DNA from: Chloroflexota bacterium
Lineage (GTDB): Bacteria > Chloroflexota > UBA11872 > VXNJ01
Direction of reading: 5' to 3'
DNA length: 5,167 bases
Assembly: GCA_026708165.1 (NCBI GenBank)
Contig: JAPOVO010000014.1
Coordinates: forward strand, 1-5,167
Shown here: positions 1-5,167 of the stretch, piece by piece
Position numbering within the stretch: the first letter of the stretch is position 1
How the letters are laid out: the number at the start of each line of letters is the position of its first letter
Notes under the pieces: generated by a model
Seen by the model: the letters and a program-made list of their open reading frames with translations, nothing else
Database searches by the model: none
What the model was told of the DNA's origin: nothing
Made by a program: the position numbers and the translations under genes

Positions 1-1239
1 GTCGCCGCGAAGGAACGGTTCAAGAAGCTGCGGGCCTCGGTAGACGTGTTAACTCTGACCGCGACTCCGATTCCGAGAACCCTGCACATGGGACTGATCG
101 GAGTGCGGGACATAAGCGTGATGCAGTCGCCGCCGGAGGACAGGCTGGCGGTCAAGACTTACGTGGCGATATTCAACGACGACATGGTCCGCCGCGCCAT
201 CCGAAGCGAGATCGCCCGTGGCGGCCAGATCTACTTCGTGCACAATCGGGTGCAGACCATCGAACTGATCGCAAGCCGGCTGCGTGAACTGGTACCCGAA
301 GCGCGGTTCGTAATTGCCCACGGGCAAATGCCTTCGACGCAGCTCGAAAACGTGATGGTCGACTTCGCGTCGGGCCTCCACGACGTACTGGTGTCCAGCG
401 CGATCATCGAAAACGGCATGGACCTGCCCAACGTGAATACCCTGATAGTCAACGAATGCTGGATGTTCGGGCTGTCGCAGCTCTATCAGCTTCGGGGCCG
501 GGTCGGCAGGGCCGCAAGTCAGGCGTATGCGTATTTCCTTTACACGTCCGAACATCGCTTGACCGAGGAAGCCCAAAAACGGTTACAGGCCATTCTGGAA
601 GCCTCAAATCTCGGCGCGGGGTTCAGGCTGGCGTTGCGCGACCTGGAGATTCGCGGAGCCGGCGACCTACTCGGCGCCGATCAGCACGGATTCGCCAATG
701 CGGTTGGATTCGATCTCTATTCACGAATGATCGGCGACGCCGTGGACCAGGCCAGGGGCCTCGAGCCAAGCTCGAAACCCAGACCGACGGCGACAGTCGA
801 TCTGCCTCTCGACGCGCACTTGCCTGATGAATACATGGGAGGGTACGAGGCCAAAATCCGCGAATACCAGCGCCTGGCGCAGGTGGTAACTTTAGAAGAA
901 ACAGCCGAAGCGATAGAGAGTCTGCGCGACCGGTTTGGCGAGTTTCCGGAAACCGTGACGAATCTGGCGTACGTGATAACCGTCAAGGCCAAGGCTTCCG
1001 AGCTGGGACTAAAATCCGTCACGGCCTACGGGGGTGAGCTGCTAATCCGGCTACCGAAAGACTTCGATCTCGACAGGAGCTCGATCAGGCAAGCCGCCCG
1101 CTCGCGAATTCGAGTGGGCACTATCGGGTTGTCCTGGCAGGGATTCGAACGCGAACCGGACTGGCGTGAGACGTTGATGGATTTGCTGGACGCGCTATTG
1201 GCTCGGCGCGGGCGAGCGCCGGTCGCGGCGACCGTTTGA
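1..1239 (+). CDS. mfd: Transcription-repair coupling factor Mfd, C-terminal part (5' end outside the window)
   Basis: Mfd is an ATP-driven DNA translocase that pushes stalled RNA polymerase off the template and recruits UvrA for nucleotide excision repair. The frame is open from base 1, so the gene enters from upstream; the 412 visible residues are about the last third of a usual ~1150. Seen in order: helicase motif III (TATPIPRT, residues 20-27), motif IV (IYFVHNRV, about 77-84), motif V region (SSAIIENGMDLPNVNT, about 132-147), motif VI (QLYQLRGRVGR, about 160-170), the TRG translocation region (GFRLALRDLEIRGAG then VGFDLY, about 207-240), and the C-terminal TRCF D7 domain (about 265-380), which in the family masks UvrA binding. 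RecG shares motifs III-VI, but D7 and the match around TRG identify Mfd. The stop is TGA at 1237. No frameshift is visible. One oddity is ECWM before FGLSQ, where the family usually has an AD-containing segment. Confidence 0.97.
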   Translation, partial: VAAKERFKKLRASVDVLTLTATPIPRTLHMGLIGVRDISVMQSPPEDRLAVKTYVAIFNDDMVRRAIRSEIARGGQIYFVHNRVQTIELIASRLRELVPEARFVIAHGQMPSTQLENVMVDFASGLHDVLVSSAIIENGMDLPNVNTLIVNECWMFGLSQLYQLRGRVGRAASQAYAYFLYTSEHRLTEEAQKRLQAILEASNLGAGFRLALRDLEIRGAGDLLGADQHGFANAVGFDLYSRMIGDAVDQARGLEPSSKPRPTATVDLPLDAHLPDEYMGGYEAKIREYQRLAQVVTLEETAEAIESLRDRFGEFPETVTNLAYVITVKAKASELGLKSVTAYGGELLIRLPKDFDLDRSSIRQAARSRIRVGTIGLSWQGFEREPDWRETLMDLLDALLARRGRAPVAATV

Positions 1240-1280
1240 GCGCCCGCCAGGCCGGGAAAGACTCTCGACCTTAGAGATTC

Positions 1281-1297
1281 GAAGGAGACAGTAACTG
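1281..1297 (+). promoter_or_regulatory. topA ribosome-binding site that points to a CTG start
   Basis: GAAGGAG at 1281-1287 is a near-perfect Shine-Dalgarno sequence. Seven bases after it lies CTG at 1295-1297, which is in frame with topA. An in-frame TAA at 1292-1294 directly precedes it, so translation in this frame cannot begin further upstream. No ATG, GTG or TTG lies at usable spacing from this site. The conventional alternative, TTG at 1340, has only a weak GGGG about 13 bases upstream. Confidence 0.7.
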
Positions 1298-3448
1298 ACT
1301 ACTAAGAGCGCCGCCCCGGTTCGGGGCAAGACCGCCGGCTTGGGCGCACGGCACAACCTTGTAGTCGTGGAATCGAGGGCGAAAGCCGACACGCTGCAGA
1401 AGTTCCTGGGTAGCAATTACAAGGTGCTGGCTTCAATCGGGCACGTGCGCGACCTGCCCAAGGGGTCGATAGGCGTCAACATAGTCAACGACTTCGATCC
1501 GCTGTACATCGTGCCGCGTGACAAGCGCAAGATCGTCTCACGCATAGGCGAGGCGGCCCGCAACGCCGAGTCGGTGATCCTGGCAACCGATCCCGACCGC
1601 GAGGGCGAAGCCATCGCCTGGCATCTCGTGGGAGCGGCGGGACTGGATCCCGCCAAGGTGCGCCGTGTCACTTTTCACGAGACAACCGAAGAGGCTATCC
1701 GAGACGCCATGGCCCATCCGGCGGACACCGAACGGAACCTGCTCGACCCCCAGGAGGCCAGAAGGATCCCCCACCGTCTGGTCGGATTCCAGATCAGCCC
1801 CCTGCTGTCGAAGGGTATCCCCGGCGCCAACAGCGCGGGGCGGGTGCAGAGCGTCGCCCTTCGATTTGTGGTGGACAGGGAGCGGGAGATCAAGGCGTTC
1901 GTACCGCGCGAATGGTGGTCGATCCGTGCGCAGTTTTCCAAGCCTTCAGATGATTCTCGCGTCTTTCCAGCCGACCTGGAGCCGTTAAAGGGAAAGCTGG
2001 AGATTTCCAGCAAGGCTCAGGCAGACGAGATAGTCGCCGGACTGGCGGGCGGGGACTTTAGAGTCTCCGACATCAAGGAGCGTACCTCCTCCTCGCGACC
2101 GACGGCGCCGTTTACCACCGCGGCGCTCCAGCGAGCCGCCTCCAGCAGATTAGGGATGTCGCCATCGGCCACGATGAGCGTTGCCCAGCGGCTGTACGAG
2201 GGGGTCAACATCGGCACGGAAGGAGGCCAAGTAGGTCTCATCACCTATATGCGCACCGATTCGACGCAGGTGGCGCGAAGCGCGCAGCAGGAGGCCAGAG
2301 CCTTCATATCCGAATCGTTCGGCCGGGAACTAGTGCCCACGAGACCGCCGCTGTACCGGACAAAGAGCCGGAGCGCCCAAGAGGCGCACGAGGCTGTCCG
2401 GCCCACATCCGTATACCGAACGCCCGAAAGCGTCGCGCCATACCTGGACAGACGCCAAAACCGTCTCTACGAGCTGATCTGGCGGCAATTCGTCGGCAGT
2501 CAGATGAAGCCTGCCAGAATTCGACGCCTGACCGTATTCATCGAAGGGTCGAAACACGGCGAGTCGATCCCGTATCGATTTCGGGCCGGTACGAGCGAGA
2601 CCGTGTTCCAGGGCCATTTCCTCGTTACACGAGCGGGAGCCAAGACAAACAACGCCGAGGAGATCGCCCGGCAAGTCCTGCTCTCCCTGAACCCGCGCGA
2701 CGGACTGCTTGCGCGAAGCATCGACGGAATCCAGCACTTCACCGAGCCTCCGCCGCGATATACGGAGGCCAGCCTGATTCGGGAGCTGGAGGAAGGCGGT
2801 ATAGGAAGACCGAGCACCTACGCGCCTACCATCGATACGCTACGCAGGCGAGAGTACGTCGAAATCGAAAGGCGCACGCTGCGCCCCACCCCCCTAGGCG
2901 AGGCCGTTACCGATGCGATGGTGCGGCATTTCCCGGAGATCGTAGACAAGGCGTTCACGAGCCGCATGGAGTCGGACCTCGACCTGGTCGCCTCGGGCGA
3001 CCGGGGGCGGGTGGACTTCCTGAGCGAATTCTGGGGGGAGTTCAGCCCTACTCTCGCCACCGCCAGGGACAACATCCAACGCGTCAAAGCACCGGTCGAG
3101 GAGTTAGACGAGGACTGTCCGGAGTGCGGCAAGCAGCTCATCATCCGAAGTGGCCGAAGCGGCAAGTTCGTGGGCTGTTCCGGGTATCCCGACTGTCGAT
3201 ACACCAGGGCGGTTGGCATCGGCGTGAAGTGTCCCGAGTGTCACGATGGAGAAGTCGTCGAGCGGCGCACGCGGCGAGGGCCACGACGCCGAAAATTCTT
3301 CGGATGCAACCGGTATCCCGATTGCGACTACGCAAGCTGGAAACGCCCAACCGGCGAGACCTGTCCGGCGTGCGGCAAGGTCTTGTACGCAGCGGGCCGC
3401 GGCAAGCTCGTCTGCGAAGAGTGCGGACGCAAGAACGCCGCCGCGTAA
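1295..3448 (+). CDS. topA: DNA topoisomerase I (type IA, TopA)
   Basis: TopA relaxes negatively supercoiled DNA by cutting one strand through a 5'-phosphotyrosine bond and passing the other strand. With the CTG start it is 717 aa; from TTG at 1340 it is 702 aa. CTG is chosen for its strong upstream RBS; the extra 15 residues (starting TTKSAAPVRGK) form a basic tail before the first Toprim strand. Numbered from CTG: Toprim Glu26 in VVVES, GHVRDLP near 49-55, acidic triad region ATDPDREGE (Asp99, Asp101, Glu103), NSAGRVQS (179-186), catalytic Tyr318 in GLITYMRTDS with Arg320, RSAQEAHEAVRPT with His365, and GIGRPSTY near 502-509. Three C4 zinc fingers follow: Cys608/611/628/634, Cys646/649/671/677 and Cys690/693/707/710. 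The catalytic core is intact, but several usually conserved neighbours differ: ESRAKADT instead of ESPAKAKT, and RRIPHRLVGF instead of a form like RRxxDRLVGY. The gene begins 55 bp after mfd with no visible terminator, so co-transcription is plausible. Confidence 0.96.
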   Translation: MTTKSAAPVRGKTAGLGARHNLVVVESRAKADTLQKFLGSNYKVLASIGHVRDLPKGSIGVNIVNDFDPLYIVPRDKRKIVSRIGEAARNAESVILATDPDREGEAIAWHLVGAAGLDPAKVRRVTFHETTEEAIRDAMAHPADTERNLLDPQEARRIPHRLVGFQISPLLSKGIPGANSAGRVQSVALRFVVDREREIKAFVPREWWSIRAQFSKPSDDSRVFPADLEPLKGKLEISSKAQADEIVAGLAGGDFRVSDIKERTSSSRPTAPFTTAALQRAASSRLGMSPSATMSVAQRLYEGVNIGTEGGQVGLITYMRTDSTQVARSAQQEARAFISESFGRELVPTRPPLYRTKSRSAQEAHEAVRPTSVYRTPESVAPYLDRRQNRLYELIWRQFVGSQMKPARIRRLTVFIEGSKHGESIPYRFRAGTSETVFQGHFLVTRAGAKTNNAEEIARQVLLSLNPRDGLLARSIDGIQHFTEPPPRYTEASLIRELEEGGIGRPSTYAPTIDTLRRREYVEIERRTLRPTPLGEAVTDAMVRHFPEIVDKAFTSRMESDLDLVASGDRGRVDFLSEFWGEFSPTLATARDNIQRVKAPVEELDEDCPECGKQLIIRSGRSGKFVGCSGYPDCRYTRAVGIGVKCPECHDGEVVERRTRRGPRRRKFFGCNRYPDCDYASWKRPTGETCPACGKVLYAAGRGKLVCEECGRKNAAA

Positions 3449-3460
3449 CCGTCCCAGGAG

Positions 3461-3469
3461 TGCTATTCT
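3461..3469 (+). promoter_or_regulatory. Possible extended -10 promoter element for rpsB-tsf
   Basis: TGCTATTCT reads as TGn followed by TATTCT, which keeps the T1, A2 and T6 positions of a sigma-70 type -10 box. No TTGACA-like -35 is visible at 16-18 bp upstream, where the sequence is the GC-rich end of topA. If real, transcription would start near 3476 and give a leader of about 114 nt. Confidence is low because the match is partial. Confidence 0.35.
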
Positions 3470-3505
3470 GTTGGCGGTCTTAGAGGCCAGAATTGTCACG
3501 TCGCC

Positions 3506-3518
3506 GGACCAGCGGTCC
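3506..3518 (+). other. Small perfect hairpin in the rpsB leader
   Basis: GGACC-AGC-GGTCC is a 5-bp inverted repeat with a 3-nt loop. No run of T follows, so it is not an intrinsic terminator. A second GGTCCC copy at 3540-3545 could replace 3514-3519 as partner of GGACC, so two alternative foldings are possible. The role is unknown. Confidence 0.35.
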
Positions 3519-3572
3519 CTGCCGGCCACTCTATGAGCCGGTCCCCGACTGGGTTGATTGCGGCGGAAGTTT

Positions 3573-3592
3573 GAAAGGGTGAAGAGTCAGTG
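3573..3592 (+). promoter_or_regulatory. rpsB ribosome-binding site and GTG start
   Basis: GAAAGGGTGA at 3573-3582 carries a GGTGA core complementary to the 16S 3' end, seven bases before GTG at 3590. The resulting N-terminus, MATVTMQELLEAGVHFGH, matches the usual S2 start. The internal ATG at 3605 would remove five residues that the family normally has. Confidence 0.75.
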
Positions 3593-4654
3593 GCGACAGT
3601 CACAATGCAAGAGCTGCTGGAAGCCGGTGTCCACTTCGGCCACAAAACGCAGCGTTGGAATCCCAAGATGCGCCGGTTCATCTTCGGCGTTCGCAATGAA
3701 ATCCATATCTTCGATCTTCAGCACACGGTCCGAGGACTGGACGAGGCCACCGAATTCCTCGCGGAAATCGTCGGCGCCGGGGGCCGGATCATCTACGTTG
3801 GAACGAAGCGGCAGGCTAAAGACACCATCCTGGCCAGCGCTGAAGAGAGCGGTCAGTTTGCCGTCACCGAGCGCTGGCTTGGCGGGACTCTGACGAACTT
3901 CGAGACGATAAAGACCCGCTTGCAGCGTCTGCGGGAGCTTCGATCGCGCGCCGAGGCGGGCGAGTTCGAAGGTTTGACAAAACGCGACGCACAGGTTCTC
4001 AACATCGAAAAGACGAGGCTCGAACGCAAGATGGGCGGCATCGCCAACATGACCGCGCTGCCGCAGGCGATTGTGGTCGTCGATCCACGCAGAGAGCACA
4101 TCGCGGTGCACGAAGCCAAAGTTTTGGGAATCCCAGTCATCGCTCTAACGGACAGCAACTGCGATCCCGACGACGTCGACATCATCATTCCGGGCAACGA
4201 CGATTCGATCCGGTCCGTCAGACTCGTCCTAGGCACGATTTCCTCCACGGTGGCGGATGCCTACCAAGCCTTTGAATCTCAGCGTGCCGAACAAGAAGAG
4301 ATCGAACGGGCAGAGCGTGAGCGGTTGGAGAGAGTCCGCCGCGAGATGGCTCTCAGACAGCAAGGCGGCAGGGAAGCGATCGGGACGCCGGCGCGGGCGT
4401 TTCGCAGAGCGGCCGGCGGCGACCGCGCCAGAGGCGCCGCCCCCAAGAGCGCCCGGCCCGACGGCGGAAGGCCAGCTTCGGCGCCGCCTCGAACGGCCGG
4501 AACGGCCAAGGCCAAGTCTGGAGCGGGCTCGAAGCCAAAATCGGCCCGGCCCGCATCAAAAGCCGCCCCCAAATCGAGGTCGCGGGCCCCTTCGAAAGCG
4601 TCAAAGCCTGCCACCAAGCCAGCTTCCGCCGACTCTAAGCAAAGGGACGGATAA
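3590..4654 (+). CDS. rpsB: 30S ribosomal protein S2 with long basic C-terminal tail
   Basis: S2 sits on the back of the 30S subunit between head and body, near the mRNA exit side and the S1 docking site. The protein is 354 aa, against about 241 in E. coli. Residues 1-225 are a standard S2 fold: EAGVHFGHKTQRWNPKM (about 11-27), YVGTKRQA (69-76), RWLGGTLTNF (95-104), and the second signature VVVDPRREHIAVHEA (162-176) followed by TDSNCDPDDVDIIIPGNDD. Residues 229-258 form a Glu/Arg-rich stretch that should be a long charged helix. Residues 259-354 are low-complexity Ala/Lys/Arg/Pro/Ser with a single aromatic residue, probably disordered. The reading frame stays open and ends at TAA 4652-4654, six bases before tsf. 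GTG is taken as start on the basis of family N-terminus and RBS. The identification is secure; the function of the tail is unknown. Confidence 0.98.
   Translation: MATVTMQELLEAGVHFGHKTQRWNPKMRRFIFGVRNEIHIFDLQHTVRGLDEATEFLAEIVGAGGRIIYVGTKRQAKDTILASAEESGQFAVTERWLGGTLTNFETIKTRLQRLRELRSRAEAGEFEGLTKRDAQVLNIEKTRLERKMGGIANMTALPQAIVVVDPRREHIAVHEAKVLGIPVIALTDSNCDPDDVDIIIPGNDDSIRSVRLVLGTISSTVADAYQAFESQRAEQEEIERAERERLERVRREMALRQQGGREAIGTPARAFRRAAGGDRARGAAPKSARPDGGRPASAPPRTAGTAKAKSGAGSKPKSARPASKAAPKSRSRAPSKASKPATKPASADSKQRDG
4364..4651 (+). other. Low-complexity segment encoding the basic tail of S2
   Basis: This covers residues 259-354 of S2. In these 96 residues I count 24 Ala, 12 Pro, 11 Lys and 13 Arg but only 5 acidic residues, giving a net charge near +19. 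Short units such as SKP, APK, SARP and KPAS recur without a fixed period, resembling histone H1-like tails. The DNA is degenerate rather than a perfect tandem repeat. Confidence 0.85.
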
Positions 4655-4663
4655 CCTCGAATG
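4641..4663 (+). promoter_or_regulatory. tsf ribosome-binding site inside the rpsB 3' end
   Basis: AAAGGGACGG at 4641-4650 lies within the last codons of rpsB, about ten bases before the tsf ATG at 4661. The rpsB stop is only six bases from that ATG. A ribosome finishing rpsB would therefore sit over the tsf start, the usual arrangement for translational coupling. Confidence 0.6.
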
Positions 4664-5149
4664 CCTGAGAAGATTTCGATAACGCTGATCAAAGAGTTGC
4701 GACAGGCGACTGGCGCCGGAATCATGGCCAGCAAGCGCGCGCTCGAGCAGGCGGACGGGGACGTGGACAAGGCGAAGGAAATCCTGAGGATGGAGGGCAT
4801 CGCCATCGCCAAGGCCAAAAGCGGGCGCGAGACGCGTCAAGGGCTTGTCGAGTCCTACATACACGTGTCCCGGCCCCTTGGGGCGTTGCTGGCCCTGGGG
4901 TGCGAGACAGACTTCGTAGCGCGAACCGACGATTTCAAGGCGCTGGCCAAAGACCTGGCGATGCATATCGCGGCGATGAATCCATCGAAGGTCAATGCCG
5001 ACGACGAGGGCGACGGTGAGGCCCTGGTCAACCAGCCATACTTTCGAGACGGCTCCAAGACGGTGGGCGAAGTCATCGGCGACCTCATCGCCAGAACGGG
5101 CGAAAATATCCGGGTGCTAAGGTTTAGCAGGTTCGAGCCCGACAGCTAG
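4661..5149 (+). CDS. tsf: Elongation factor Ts, short form
   Basis: EF-Ts is the guanine-nucleotide exchange factor that releases GDP from EF-Tu in the cytoplasm. The 162-aa product starts at ATG with an N-terminal UBA-like domain (about 1-47; LIKELRQATGAGIMASKRAL then a GDVDKAKEILR helix). The core N-subdomain follows, with GLVESYIH (61-68) and the hallmark CETDFVARTDDF (81-92); Asp84-Phe85 correspond to the pair that disrupts the Mg site of EF-Tu in E. coli. After DLAMHIAAMNP (98-108) the protein jumps through a short acidic linker (DDEGDGE) to the C-terminal module LVNQPYFRD...TGENIRVLRFSRFE (122-159). It thus lacks the second core subdomain and coiled coil of the ~283-aa E. coli protein. 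Short EF-Ts proteins occur in Thermus (about 196 aa, a homodimer) and, as I recall, in Chloroflexota. It forms an operon with rpsB. The stop is TAG at 5147-5149. Confidence 0.97.
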   Translation: MPEKISITLIKELRQATGAGIMASKRALEQADGDVDKAKEILRMEGIAIAKAKSGRETRQGLVESYIHVSRPLGALLALGCETDFVARTDDFKALAKDLAMHIAAMNPSKVNADDEGDGEALVNQPYFRDGSKTVGEVIGDLIARTGENIRVLRFSRFEPDS

Positions 5150-5167
5150 CCCCCCCTGCCCCGATCG

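Larger units (their letters stand above)
3449..3589 (+). promoter_or_regulatory. topA-rpsB intergenic region, candidate rpsB leader
   Basis: This is the longest non-coding stretch in the window (141 bp). I see no U-tract terminator for topA. It contains an extended -10-like motif, short hairpin-capable segments (3476-3488, 3506-3518, 3538-3552), and GCCACT at 3525-3530, which could pair with AGTGGC at 3589-3594 over the rpsB start codon. In E. coli, S2 represses rpsB-tsf through its 5' untranslated region, so a leader here would be in the expected place. I do not recognise a known ribosomal leader family, and in GC-rich DNA each of these short stems could arise by chance. Confidence 0.4.

Noticed and set aside
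1263..1277. Small inverted repeat CTCT/AGAG in the mfd-topA gap as a terminator
   Set aside because: Only 4 bp of stem with a 7-nt loop, AT-poor context and no T-run; too weak to call.
3246..3536. + strand open frame overlapping the end of topA and running into the gap
   Set aside because: Most of it lies over the TopA zinc fingers in another frame; the part in the gap has no conserved feature and no convincing RBS was found.
3587..4111. Long antisense open frame (174 codons) over rpsB, and similar antisense frames over topA and tsf
   Set aside because: They mirror strongly conserved coding sequence on the + strand, have no recognisable domains, and are expected in GC-rich DNA.
4257..4682. 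+ strand open frame in another phase across the S2 tail
   Set aside because: It overlaps rpsB throughout; its Arg/Pro-rich translation is a product of the low-complexity GC-rich tail, and rpsB in its own frame is continuous.
5150..5167. Run of seven C just after the tsf stop
   Set aside because: It may matter for sequencing accuracy, but it lies outside the coding frame and only 18 bases remain, so nothing can be concluded about the next gene.

Overview
The window is a compact run of four housekeeping genes, all on the + strand and in the order mfd (3' part) - topA - rpsB - tsf. They encode the C-terminal third of the transcription-repair coupling factor Mfd, a complete DNA topoisomerase I, ribosomal protein S2 and elongation factor Ts. 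Nearly every base is coding. The only gaps are 55 bp between mfd and topA, 141 bp between topA and rpsB, 6 bp between rpsB and tsf, and 18 bp after tsf. I see no RNA genes, mobile elements, CRISPR arrays or phage genes.

The organism is a GC-rich bacterium. The very short EF-Ts (162 aa, lacking the second half of the core), the TopA with three C4 zinc fingers, and the long Ala/Lys/Pro tail on S2 fit Chloroflexota (Dehalococcoidia/SAR202-like) better than Proteobacteria. This placement is an inference from protein style, not from a database comparison.

Layout: positions 1-1239 carry the end of mfd, with helicase motifs III-VI, the TRG translocation motif and the C-terminal regulatory domain. 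A strong Shine-Dalgarno sequence follows, and the best-placed start of topA is a rare CTG at 1295, with a TTG at 1340 as the conventional alternative. topA runs to 3448. The 141-bp gap before rpsB is the only stretch with room for a promoter and leader; it holds a weak extended -10 candidate, short hairpins and a 6-bp segment that could pair over the rpsB GTG start. rpsB (3590-4654) has a normal S2 core, then a charged helix and a disordered basic tail of about 96 residues. tsf (4661-5149) starts 6 bp downstream with its ribosome-binding site inside the rpsB 3' end, so the two are almost certainly co-transcribed and probably translationally coupled.

How they work together: Mfd and TopA both act on DNA around transcription (removal of stalled polymerase, relaxation of negative supercoils behind polymerase). 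S2 and EF-Ts form the widely conserved rpsB-tsf translation operon. I found no clear new system. The points most worth checking are the CTG start and unusual active-site-region residues of TopA, the S2 tail, and the possible rpsB leader.
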